Below are positions 1 to 6,684 of a stretch of 10,337 nt of DNA, in pieces. The notes beneath the pieces were generated by a model. The model had not been told where the DNA came from and searched no databases. It saw only the letters and a program-made list of their open reading frames with translations. How positions within the stretch are numbered: the stretch's first letter is position 1; the number at the start of each line of letters is the position of its first letter. The position numbers and the translations under genes were made by a program. The stretch is from Clostridia bacterium (GTDB taxonomy: Bacteria; Bacillota; Clostridia; Oscillospirales; CAG-272). The stretch covers positions 1-10,337 of the forward strand of contig JAFXFQ010000128.1 of the NCBI GenBank assembly GCA_017520365.1, read 5' to 3'.

Positions 1-39
1 AAAAACAAAAAATATTCCTTTTTTAAAGTTTTTTGCGGA

Positions 40-57
40 GCTTTTTTTCAAAAAAGC
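40..57. repeat. A/T-rich inverted repeat in left-edge intergenic region
   Basis: Positions 40-47 (GCTTTTTT) and 50-57 (AAAAAAGC) form perfect 8-base arms around a TC loop, within a very A/T-rich stretch (1-60) that also holds two more T runs. It could be the end of a terminator for a gene to the left, or part of an interspersed intergenic palindrome. Nothing in 1-100 looks coding. Confidence 0.35.
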
Positions 58-102
58 GACCGTATCTCCTATTCTTCAAACTCCGATTTGTCGGGATATG
101 AT

Positions 103-134
103 AAAACCGGCTGTCGCGATTGCGACAGCCGGTT
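103..134 (-). terminator. Rho-independent terminator of the GH20 gene
   Basis: A perfect 13-bp G/C-rich stem (arms 105-117 and 122-134) closes a 4-base loop (118-121). It begins 16 bases past the TGA stop of the GH20 gene. On the minus strand the stem runs straight into TTTT (complement of 103-106), a short but plausible U tract. On the plus strand no T run follows, so termination is assigned to the minus strand. Confidence 0.8.
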
Positions 135-150
135 CATAATTAAGTAACGA

Positions 151-1980
151 TCAGGAATTTCTTGCAAATCCTTCAGCTGCACCTGCAGCCTCTGCGCTTC
201 TTTCTTCCATAACGCAGATATCACGCATAAACTTTGTGATAAGGTCGATTTGGGAGGGCTTGCTCTCACGGAGCCATGCTGCTCTGTAATCAACGAGCCA
301 ATCCTCAACATCTGCGAGAATAGCGTTGCCGTCCTGATAATCGGGATGATTCTTGAGGCGGAGGTGTACGCGGTTCATGATCTGGATAGCGCGGCAGGAG
401 AGGATAAGATCAACGTATCTTGTATCCTCCTCGGAAATACCCTTGAGAGTTGCGATGATTTCATCAAGCTTTGCGATATGAGCGATAGCCTTATCTGTAT
501 CACACTCAAGCTCTGTTTTTCTGCCCTCAACGGTGTTAGCGCTGTACCAATACATAAAGAGCATCCAGTCACAGGTACGCTCGCAGCGTCCCATTGTTCT
601 GATGATATCGATAACGTTTGTATCATCGGAATCGTAAAGGAGGGAGCTTGCAGCCGCCTCAAACTCGGGAGAGAGCTGACCGTCAGCGTTCCAGCCCTTT
701 TCAGCACCGATAACCATGCCGTAAAGGTTGCAGTTCCAGGGGGCGATGTGGCCGAAGTCACCCCAGTTTGTATTGAGGATGCCGAGAGCGCCGTGCTTTG
801 TACCGTAATCAACAAGCTTTGTGATGTTGCCCTCGCAGCGGTCTATCTCTTCGATGAATCTGTTCCAGCTGGATGTACCGGGGCAAACGATCTGCTTCAT
901 GCCTGCCTTTGCCAGTGTTTCAACCTTTGTCTCATCGGGGTTCTTCTCATATGTCCAGTTGAGCATGATGGTGTCCTCGGGAATCTCGGAGAGCTTCTCG
1001 GGATGGTTGAGGGCGATGTCGCCCCACATCATAACTGTCTTGCCGCGGGACTTAACGTGATCGATGATCTTCTTAAGGAACTTGAAGTATTCCTCGCCTT
1101 CGTCCTTGCCCTTGTTTCTGCCCTGGCAGAGGTCGAATGTCTCGTCACAGCAGATGTTGAATTTATTGGAGCGGAAGAGGGGGATGAACTGGTCGATCAT
1201 AGAGCCAACTACCTTGATGGACTCGTCGTTGGAAACGTCGATGGTGTGGTGAGCCATCTTTTCCATCCAGTAAACCTGCCAAGGATGCCAATCATCATAT
1301 TCACAGAGGTGCTTCCAGCGGTCGCTCTGGAGAAGGTTATAAAGATGTCCGAATGTGGCAAGGGAGGGAACGAGCTCGATGAAGTTATCGTAGCAGTAGT
1401 CATCAAGAGCGACGATCTCATCTGCGTTGAGAACGTTCTCGGCTGTCATGATGCCATCGTATTCCTCGAAGCTGAAAGCGTCTTCAACGTAGAGCTGAAG
1501 GGCGTTGATCTTATAGTAAGCAAGCTCATCTGTGATTCTCTTGAGGCACTCGAGGGTGGGAACACGGCCGCGGGTCACGTCGTGATAGAAGCCACGCTCT
1601 GTAAAGTCGGGAGCGTCCTCAATATGGCAGTAGGGAAGGCTGTCGCCATACTCGTGAATGATCTGACGGAGAGTCTGCATAGCGTAGTATGCGCCTGCAG
1701 CACCGTTACCGTTCACGCAGATACCGCACTCGCCGCAAATGTCGAGAGTATAGCCCTCGCCCTCTGCACCGTGCTCGATGTGAACTGCGATGCCCTCTGC
1801 ATCGGCGCAGGTGAGCTTTACAGTGACTCCTGTGAGCTCTTCGATCTCATTCTTGAGCTTTGCAGCAAACTTCGCAATTCTCTGATCGCTGCCGAGATTA
1901 ACAGAGATCTCTTTTACGGATGCAAGAGAAAGGAAGCCTTCTTTTTCTTCAACAAGTCTGGGGGTAGGAATAATTTTCAT
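151..1980 (-). CDS. Beta-N-acetylhexosaminidase, glycoside hydrolase family 20, cytoplasmic
   Basis: This 609-residue enzyme would remove terminal beta-linked GlcNAc or GalNAc from glycan ends. Residues 1 to about 120 fit the alpha/beta domain that precedes GH20 catalytic domains (Glyco_hydro_20b type). The barrel starts at RGFYHDVTRGRVP (129-141). The catalytic Asp-Glu pair expected for substrate-assisted catalysis is D279-E280 in NICCDETF, and other family-like segments are MMWGDI (317-322), LNWTY (340-344) and NTNWGDFGH (403-411). The C-terminal 150 residues are helical. No signal peptide or membrane segment is present, so it should act in the cytoplasm on imported oligosaccharides. The ATG is supported by AAGGAGAGG just upstream (complement of about 1986-1994). 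It lies downstream of the parvulin-like cluster but has its own promoter and terminator. Exact substrate cannot be read from sequence. The codons TTA, CTA and TCA are nearly absent, which leaves a long antisense open frame. Confidence 0.92.
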   Translation of the reverse strand: MKIIPTPRLVEEKEGFLSLASVKEISVNLGSDQRIAKFAAKLKNEIEELTGVTVKLTCADAEGIAVHIEHGAEGEGYTLDICGECGICVNGNGAAGAYYAMQTLRQIIHEYGDSLPYCHIEDAPDFTERGFYHDVTRGRVPTLECLKRITDELAYYKINALQLYVEDAFSFEEYDGIMTAENVLNADEIVALDDYCYDNFIELVPSLATFGHLYNLLQSDRWKHLCEYDDWHPWQVYWMEKMAHHTIDVSNDESIKVVGSMIDQFIPLFRSNKFNICCDETFDLCQGRNKGKDEGEEYFKFLKKIIDHVKSRGKTVMMWGDIALNHPEKLSEIPEDTIMLNWTYEKNPDETKVETLAKAGMKQIVCPGTSSWNRFIEEIDRCEGNITKLVDYGTKHGALGILNTNWGDFGHIAPWNCNLYGMVIGAEKGWNADGQLSPEFEAAASSLLYDSDDTNVIDIIRTMGRCERTCDWMLFMYWYSANTVEGRKTELECDTDKAIAHIAKLDEIIATLKGISEEDTRYVDLILSCRAIQIMNRVHLRLKNHPDYQDGNAILADVEDWLVDYRAAWLRESKPSQIDLITKFMRDICVMEERSAEAAGAAEGFARNS

Positions 1981-2027
1981 ATTTACCTCTCCTTTATAAA
2001 AATTTGGAGAAAAATCTCATTATTACC

Positions 2028-2056
2028 ATTATATAATATCCCCGAGGCTATTTCAA
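2028..2056 (-). promoter_or_regulatory. Sigma-A type promoter of the GH20 gene
   Basis: Reading the minus strand, TTGAAA (complement of 2051-2056) is followed after exactly 17 bp by TATAAT (complement of 2028-2033). That is five of six matches at -35 and a perfect -10. Transcription would start near 2021, giving a leader of about 40 bases that contains the ribosome binding site. The -35 box lies at the loop of the inverted repeat at 2036-2071, so the promoter and the hairpin physically overlap. Confidence 0.7.
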
Positions 2057-2071
2057 TAGCCTCGGGGATAT
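2036..2071 (-). terminator. Perfect 17-bp inverted repeat; probable terminator after the parvulin-like cluster, overlapping the GH20 promoter
   Basis: Arms 2036-2052 and 2055-2071 are perfect complements (core CCCCGAGGC), beginning 25 bases past the TGA of the last parvulin-like gene. The RNA would fold into a stem of about 15-17 bp. On the minus strand the stem is followed by TATATAATGG, an A/U-rich stretch without a clean U run, so termination may be incomplete. The alternative is that the repeat is an operator for a DNA-binding protein acting on the GH20 promoter. Confidence 0.6.
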
Positions 2072-2096
2072 AAATCCAAGGAATTTATCAGCTTTT

Positions 2097-3557
2097 TCAG
2101 GCCTTTACGGATACTTCAACCACGTTGTATACGTAAGATTCGTTGTATTCCGGGCTGCAGGCATCGGTGAGAGCCTTTATCTCTTCAGTAAGAGCGGTGC
2201 TTGCAAGGAAGCCTCTCACCTCAACGAGCCAGGCGGGATCGCCCTCCTCCAGCATATATAGGAGGTAGGTGCAGCCGTCGCCTTCGATAACGCTGCAGTC
2301 GCCTGCAGCTCTCGCAGGGTCAAAGATCCATTCGTTGAGCGCCTCGGTGCTTCCGCCTACGGAAACGTCTGCCGCAAGAGAGCCGCCGTACTGGCTGCAA
2401 AGCTTCTCAAATCGCTCAAGGGTAGGCTCCTCGCTCCAGTTTTTATATATGGTCTCGGCCTTTGTAGTGCTTTCAAAGCCCTCGCCGTCCTTGAAGACCA
2501 TATAATAGAAGTTTTCCGTTATGGTTTCGTTTTTATAAAGGGCCTCTCCGTCGGCGGAGGGAAGGAGCATCGTCACTGTGGTGTTTTCTTCGCCTGTGGC
2601 TTCGGTGTAGATATTAAAGGGAGCACGGCCCTCCTCGAGGAGCCACCGGCCCAGCTCGCTGTCGCGGTCAATGAGATTTCCGTAGGAATAGGATCTCTTG
2701 ACGGCAGCTTCAATGGCTTCGGAGAATTTGTCGTAATCGTCCTCGTAATAGCTTTTTGTAACGGCATCTCTGAGGGCGGCAATAAAGCTCTCCTCATCAG
2801 TCGCCGCCGTGAGGGCAGACACCTCTTCGTTGGGAAGGGTAACGGAAATACAGTTGAAATGGAGAAAGTCCTCTTCGTTTTCGCCGTAATATTCTGCGCA
2901 CTCCTCATCCGTGAAGGTGCAAAGGCTCTTGATGTGCTCGTAGTATTTGTTTGCAAGGAGTCGCAGCTCCAGCGCACTTTCAACAGCCGCCGCATTTACA
3001 CCCTTGCCGTATGCTTTTTCGAGATACGTATCCACGGACATACCGGAGTTCATAGCGTACATGGAATAAGTGTTCATCTGGTTTGCTATGTTTTTTGTGT
3101 CCTCTTCCGTGAAGGTGATGCCTGCCGCCTTTGCACCGTCGGCAAGAGCCATCATTTCGCGAAGCTGGTCGAATACCTGAACGGTCATGTACTGCTGCCA
3201 GGTGCGGTTTTCGCTCTGGAGCTGCTCGGAAAGGCTTTTTGAGGGATCGAGCCCTATATCGGCAAGATCAGCCTTGTGCGTTTCAACGAAATGGCGGTAA
3301 TAGGAGTTGTAGAAATATACGAACATTTTTTCGGTAACCACCGTGTTCTCCGTCCATACTGCGGGATCGGAGTCGTCGGTTGAGGCATTATCATCTGCAG
3401 ATGGGACCTGGCTGTCTTGGCTCGTTCCTGTTTCGGGAACAGGGCTTGTCTGAGTATCCTTTTGACCGTTGATGTTGAGGTCGCCGCCCTTTTTCTGACA
3501 GCCGATAAGGCTGAATGCAATGATCGAAGCGAGGATAAAAGCGATAACTTTTTTCAT
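2097..3557 (-). CDS. SurA/PrsA-like lipoprotein with two degenerate parvulin-like domains (third gene of cluster)
   Basis: This 486-residue exported lipoprotein is probably a folding factor on the outer face of the membrane. The N-terminus has a Lys-Lys start, a hydrophobic core and the lipobox SLIGC, placing the acylated Cys at residue 20, followed by a Ser/Thr/Asp-rich linker to about 70. Residues 70-230 form a helical region that matches the two upstream paralogues in pattern (GLDPSKSL near 102; YLEKAYGKGVNA at 178-189). Two divergent parvulin-like segments follow, about 231-345 and 349-445, the second holding LNEWIFDPARAAGD (407-420) and TYLLYML (429-435). The ATG at 3557 is preferred over an upstream in-frame ATG at 3635: it gives a clean lipobox and has AAGGA (complement of 3565-3569) seven bases upstream, whereas the extra 26 residues are polar and overlap the preceding gene. 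Classical parvulin active-site histidines are not visible. The family assignment is by pattern only. Confidence 0.7.
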   Translation of the reverse strand: MKKVIAFILASIIAFSLIGCQKKGGDLNINGQKDTQTSPVPETGTSQDSQVPSADDNASTDDSDPAVWTENTVVTEKMFVYFYNSYYRHFVETHKADLADIGLDPSKSLSEQLQSENRTWQQYMTVQVFDQLREMMALADGAKAAGITFTEEDTKNIANQMNTYSMYAMNSGMSVDTYLEKAYGKGVNAAAVESALELRLLANKYYEHIKSLCTFTDEECAEYYGENEEDFLHFNCISVTLPNEEVSALTAATDEESFIAALRDAVTKSYYEDDYDKFSEAIEAAVKRSYSYGNLIDRDSELGRWLLEEGRAPFNIYTEATGEENTTVTMLLPSADGEALYKNETITENFYYMVFKDGEGFESTTKAETIYKNWSEEPTLERFEKLCSQYGGSLAADVSVGGSTEALNEWIFDPARAAGDCSVIEGDGCTYLLYMLEEGDPAWLVEVRGFLASTALTEEIKALTDACSPEYNESYVYNVVEVSVKA

Positions 3558-3603
3558 TTTTATATCCTTATTGTTTGTGAGATGGGTGTGTTGCGTTTGG
3601 GGA

Positions 3604-4704
3604 TCATGCTGTTTTGTAGTTGCGGAGAGGTACATCTACCTCGGATAAACCTTCCTCTGAATACTCAACGGCGTGCTCTTTTTCAAGACCGGCATACTCC
3701 AAGGTGTATCTGTCGTTTGTGAGGGCATTTTTTGCCTGATGCTGCCACTTGACATCACCGTTTCCAATGTAGTAGATAAGGTAGCTGCCCTTGCCATCAA
3801 CGGTGATGACCTGGGAATCACCAAAACTGCGTTGGCTGTCGTAGAGCCAAGCATCGACCTCGTCACCGATAGCACCCTTGTCAACGTTTTCAACGAGACC
3901 GCCCCTATATGAGGTAAAAGCATACTCGTCTGAAAGAACGGCAAAACGTTCCTCGGTGGGATTTGTTTGGAAGGTGGCCAATGCATACTCAGCGGCCTCC
4001 TTAGCATCCTCTTCATTATCGTTGAAGTAAGATTTCTCGAATGGGATATAGCGGAAGCTTTTGAGATTGTAGTCGGCATTCTCGAAACTGTCATTGTTTT
4101 CAAGATAATACTTTTCCAGCTCTTCGTAGCTGAACTCATAGGAGGCTATAATGTGCTCGGAATAGTGGGAAGCGAGAGTGGAGATCTCATAGCATTGTTT
4201 AATCACCTTTGCGTTAACACCCTCACCGTATGTGCTTTCGAGGAAGTGGTTGAGAGAAATGCCGTACATCTTAGCATATGTCTCGTACTCCTTGAGGAGA
4301 GTATCTGCAGAGTGGTCGTGCTCGTAGCAATCGTCAAGCTTGTAGTCTGCAGCCTTTGCAGCCTCGCAGAGAACGAGTAGCTGGCGAACATTGTCCTCGG
4401 TCATTTCCATGAAGTAGTCGTGCCATGTTCCTTCGTTATAGGGTTGGCTTTTAAGGTCTTTGGAGGTGTCAAGGCCCATCTGTGAGTATATGCCGGAGTA
4501 CTGCTGATAAAGAGTGTTGAAATAATAATTCATCATTGCCGGTGTGACGGTGAAATTATCGCTCTTCATTGCCCACTCCGGCTTCTCGTCCTCTTCAAGG
4601 GAGGGAGCATCTGTGTCATCTGTCCCCTTGTTATTGGTGCCCAGGCAGCCGACAAGGCTGAAAAGGAGGAGCGCGGAGAGTATAAGTGCAATGATTCTTT
4701 TCAT
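3604..4704 (-). CDS. SurA/PrsA-like lipoprotein with a single parvulin-like domain (second gene of cluster)
   Basis: This 366-residue lipoprotein has the lipobox SLVGC with Cys20, an acidic linker to about 44, a helical domain (46-210) and one parvulin-like domain (211-320). It is a close relative of the product of 4764-6311: YFNTLYQQYSG, SQMGLDTSKDL, VRQLLVLCEAAKAA and KGAIGDEVDAWLYDS are shared nearly word for word. Against that relative it lacks about 143 residues between the helical domain and the last domain, joining at about residue 212 in ADYNLKSFRYIPF. The ribosome binding site AGGAG (complement of 4711-4715) sits six bases from the ATG. It lies 59 bases after the upstream gene and 46 bases before the next, so co-transcription is likely. 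Partner proteins are unknown; a chaperone or quality-control role outside the membrane is inferred from the family. Confidence 0.7.
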   Translation of the reverse strand: MKRIIALILSALLLFSLVGCLGTNNKGTDDTDAPSLEEDEKPEWAMKSDNFTVTPAMMNYYFNTLYQQYSGIYSQMGLDTSKDLKSQPYNEGTWHDYFMEMTEDNVRQLLVLCEAAKAADYKLDDCYEHDHSADTLLKEYETYAKMYGISLNHFLESTYGEGVNAKVIKQCYEISTLASHYSEHIIASYEFSYEELEKYYLENNDSFENADYNLKSFRYIPFEKSYFNDNEEDAKEAAEYALATFQTNPTEERFAVLSDEYAFTSYRGGLVENVDKGAIGDEVDAWLYDSQRSFGDSQVITVDGKGSYLIYYIGNGDVKWQHQAKNALTNDRYTLEYAGLEKEHAVEYSEEGLSEVDVPLRNYKTA

Positions 4705-4722
4705 TATTATCTCCTGACAAGT

Positions 4723-4748
4723 AACGGGGATGTATGCACATCCCCGTT
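4723..4748 (-). promoter_or_regulatory. Intercistronic hairpin between first and second parvulin-like genes
   Basis: An 11-bp perfect stem (arms 4723-4733, AACGGGGATGT, and 4738-4748) with a 4-base loop fills the short gap between the two genes. In the direction of transcription it is followed by ACTTGTCAGGAG, which has no U tract and leads directly to the next ribosome binding site. It therefore looks like an RNA stabiliser, processing site or weak attenuator rather than a full terminator. The opposite strand has TTTGATCTTTTT after the stem, so it could stop antisense transcription. Confidence 0.55.
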
Positions 4749-4763
4749 TGATCTTTTTGATTA

Positions 4764-6311
4764 TTACTTCTTGCTTGTGGAGAGAATAGCCTCTACAAGA
4801 CCTGCGCCTGCGGGCATGAACTCAACAACGTATTTAGCCTGAAGTGCTGCATACTCTGTTTCGAACTGCTTGCTGATAAGTGCGCTGTCTGCCTGCTTTT
4901 CCCACTTAATATCGCTGTCGCCGATGTAGTAGATAAGGTAGCTGCCGGAGCCCTCAACCTGGATAACTTCGCAGTCGCCCTTCTTGCGTGCGCTGTCGTA
5001 GAGCCAAGCGTCCACTTCGTCGCCGATAGCGCCCTTGTCAACGCCCTCAACGAGACCGCCCTCATAGGATGTTGCCTGGTACTCGTCGGAAAGCTTGATG
5101 AAGTTGTCCTCTGTGGGCTTGTCCTTGTATGTTGCAAATGCTGCATCGGCAGCATCCTTTGCATCCTTTTCACTGTCCTTGAAGGAGCTCTTTGTGAAGG
5201 GGATGTAACGGAAATCCTTGAGCTTGTATGTGTCACGGTAGAGGCAGTCGTCCTCAAGGTCGGTGTTCTCTGCGGGGAGGATCATTGCAACGGTGAAGCC
5301 AAGGCCATCCTTGTCCTCGATGAGCTTTGTAGCGTAAGCTACGGTCTTCTCGTCAAAGAGCCACTTGTTAAGATCTGTGGTGGAGGAGGTGTTTGTAGCG
5401 CCTTCCTTAAGGCACTTTTCAACCTCTGCCTTGAAATCGATGGAATCCTTCTTAAGCTCTTCCTCTGTCTTGTCCTTGTAAAGGTCTGTCTTGAGGTAGT
5501 TTTCGATATATGCCTCGTATTCAGCTCTGTCCTTTACTGCAAGAAGCTCGTTTGCAAATACCTTGAGTCTGTCTGCAACAGCCTGCTTCTGTTCCTTTGT
5601 TGCGTCCTTGCCGAGCTCGTCCTTGTAGTTGTCAACGTCGAATGTGTATGTGAGGTAGTCTACCTTGTTGAAGCTATCCTTGTTCTCAAGATAGTACTTT
5701 TCCCAGTCAGCCTTCTCGAACTTGTAGGAGCCTGTCATGTGCTCGGAGTAGTGAGAAGCGAGCGTGGAAAGCTCATAGCACTGCTTGAATACCTTTGCAT
5801 TAACGCCCTTACCGAAGGTGTTCTCAAGATAGTAGTTGAGAGAAACGTTGTACATCTTAGCGTATGTCTCGTATTCCTTGAGGAGAGACTCTGCGGAGTG
5901 GTCGTGTCCGTCGCTGTCGTCAAGCTTGAAGCCTGCAGCCTTTGCAGCCTCGCAGAGAACGAGGAGCTGGCGAACGTTGTCCTTAGTCATTTCCATAAAG
6001 AAGTCGTGCCATGTGCCGCTCTGGCCGTACTGCTGAGTTCTGAGATCCTTTGAGGTGTCAAGACCCATCTGTGAGTATGTGCCGGAGTACTGCTGATAAA
6101 GGGTGTTGAAGAAATAGTTCATCATTGCAGATGAAACGGTATAGTGCTCACTCTTCATAGCAACCTTTGTTCTGTGGAAAACACCGCTCTCGTTAAGGCT
6201 GTAGATAGAAACTACGCCTACGATAAGAGCAGCAACAAGAGCAACCGCAACGATCGCAAGGATCTTCTTGGGTGATTTTGAGCCCTTTACGTTGGTAATT
6301 CTTTTGCTCAT
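4764..6311 (-). CDS. Membrane-anchored SurA/PrsA-like protein with two degenerate parvulin-like domains (first gene of cluster)
   Basis: This 515-residue protein has a basic N-terminus (KRITNVKGSKSPKK) and one hydrophobic helix at about 17-38 with no lipobox, so it is probably an uncleaved signal anchor with the rest outside the membrane. Residues 55-215 are a helical SurA/trigger-factor-like region. Two parvulin-like segments follow: about 216-350 (with LNKWLFDEKT, 314-323) and 366-465 (with VDAWLYDSARKKGD, 433-446, and SYLIYYIG, 457-464). The sequence is rich in Lys, Asp and Glu. I chose the ATG at 6311 because AAAGGCGG lies nine bases upstream. An in-frame ATG at 6332 has no ribosome binding site and would place that site inside the gene. 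It is first in the cluster, with a promoter about 75 bases upstream, and ends in tandem TAA codons. The function is inferred from fold pattern only; catalytic parvulin residues are not evident. Confidence 0.72.
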   Translation of the reverse strand: MSKRITNVKGSKSPKKILAIVAVALVAALIVGVVSIYSLNESGVFHRTKVAMKSEHYTVSSAMMNYFFNTLYQQYSGTYSQMGLDTSKDLRTQQYGQSGTWHDFFMEMTKDNVRQLLVLCEAAKAAGFKLDDSDGHDHSAESLLKEYETYAKMYNVSLNYYLENTFGKGVNAKVFKQCYELSTLASHYSEHMTGSYKFEKADWEKYYLENKDSFNKVDYLTYTFDVDNYKDELGKDATKEQKQAVADRLKVFANELLAVKDRAEYEAYIENYLKTDLYKDKTEEELKKDSIDFKAEVEKCLKEGATNTSSTTDLNKWLFDEKTVAYATKLIEDKDGLGFTVAMILPAENTDLEDDCLYRDTYKLKDFRYIPFTKSSFKDSEKDAKDAADAAFATYKDKPTEDNFIKLSDEYQATSYEGGLVEGVDKGAIGDEVDAWLYDSARKKGDCEVIQVEGSGSYLIYYIGDSDIKWEKQADSALISKQFETEYAALQAKYVVEFMPAGAGLVEAILSTSKK

Positions 6312-6384
6312 TTTAAATGAACCGCCTTTCATTATTTTAAGTAATGGTTTCTTATTTTAACGTCTGAAAAAACGCGTATGAAAT

Positions 6385-6413
6385 ATTATAACACATCACT
6401 AACATTTTTTCCA
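6385..6413 (-). promoter_or_regulatory. Promoter of the parvulin-like cluster
   Basis: On the minus strand TATAAT (complement of 6385-6390) is preceded by TG one base upstream, making an extended -10. Seventeen bp further lies TGGAAA (complement of 6408-6413), a four-of-six -35 match. The start would fall near 6378, leaving a leader of about 67 bases before the ATG at 6311. Confidence 0.6.
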
Positions 6414-6419
6414 CTAATA

Positions 6420-6445
6420 ATTTATTTTTTATGTAAAAAATAAAT
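6420..6445. repeat. A/T-only perfect palindrome upstream of the cluster promoter
   Basis: Twelve-base arms (ATTTATTTTTTA at 6420-6431 and its complement at 6434-6445) surround a TG centre. It sits directly upstream of the -35 box of the cluster promoter. It may act as an UP element for RNA polymerase alpha subunits, a curved DNA segment, or an operator. Confidence 0.5.
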
Positions 6446-6589
6446 GAATATTTTTGGGAGAAAAGTATAAAAAGATGAAGAAGAATGAAGAATATCCCGA
6501 AAATGCAAGGTTTCTCTGATTTATCACTTTCGCAGATCGAAAGACCCGAAGATTGCTTTTCTGCAGTGTGCGTTCCCGGTGGTGCTGTG
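6446..6589. other. Non-coding stretch between cluster promoter and surface-protein terminator
   Basis: Together with the promoter, palindrome and terminator this forms a 373-base gap between coding regions. I see no supported gene here. The only structure is a small hairpin, CTTTCG (6527-6532) pairing with CGAAAG (6538-6543). Plus-strand short frames start without ribosome binding sites, and one reads through the terminator, so they are not called. Confidence 0.5.
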
Positions 6590-6627
6590 AAAAAGATCGA
6601 AAACCTCCGAGGTTTTCGGAGGTTTTC
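6590..6627 (-). terminator. Rho-independent terminator of the dockerin/InlB-repeat gene
   Basis: Arms 6599-6610 and 6616-6627 form a perfect 12-bp stem (core ACCTCCGA) with a 5-base loop, about 58 bases after the stop codon. On the minus strand the stem ends in GGTTTTC and is followed by GATC and TTTTT (complement of 6590-6594). The plus-strand side also ends in TTTT within the arm, so some bidirectional activity is possible. Confidence 0.8.
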
Positions 6628-6684
6628 TCAATTGCCGCTTTATTTATATGCTGCTATGCTTTTATATTTGTTGCTTTGCTTGTG

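Noticed and set aside
250..2073. A 607-codon open frame on the plus strand across the GH20 gene
   Set aside because: Its codons are exactly in register with the complement of the GH20 codons, so it stays open because that gene avoids TTA, CTA and TCA. The translation resembles no family and there is no ribosome binding site.
3597..3606. GGGGATCAT motif near the end of the second lipoprotein gene, similar to the cores of the two nearby hairpins
   Set aside because: No pairing arm lies nearby, so it does not form a hairpin; the similarity is probably chance.
3558..3635. Upstream in-frame ATG extending the third lipoprotein by 26 residues
   Set aside because: It would put polar residues before the signal peptide, overlaps the preceding gene, and lacks the ribosome binding site that the ATG at 3557 has.
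6312..6332. Upstream in-frame ATG extending the membrane-anchored protein by 7 residues
   Set aside because: The best ribosome binding site (AAAGGCGG) lies inside this extension, pointing to the ATG at 6311.
6475..6519. Short plus-strand frame of 14 codons starting at an ATG
   Set aside because: The nearest purine-rich segment (GGGAG) is too far from the ATG and the peptide has no signal or toxin-like features.
6527..6543. Small hairpin that could be part of an unannotated small RNA
   Set aside because: Only a 6-bp stem, no convincing promoter on either strand, and no recognised RNA family.
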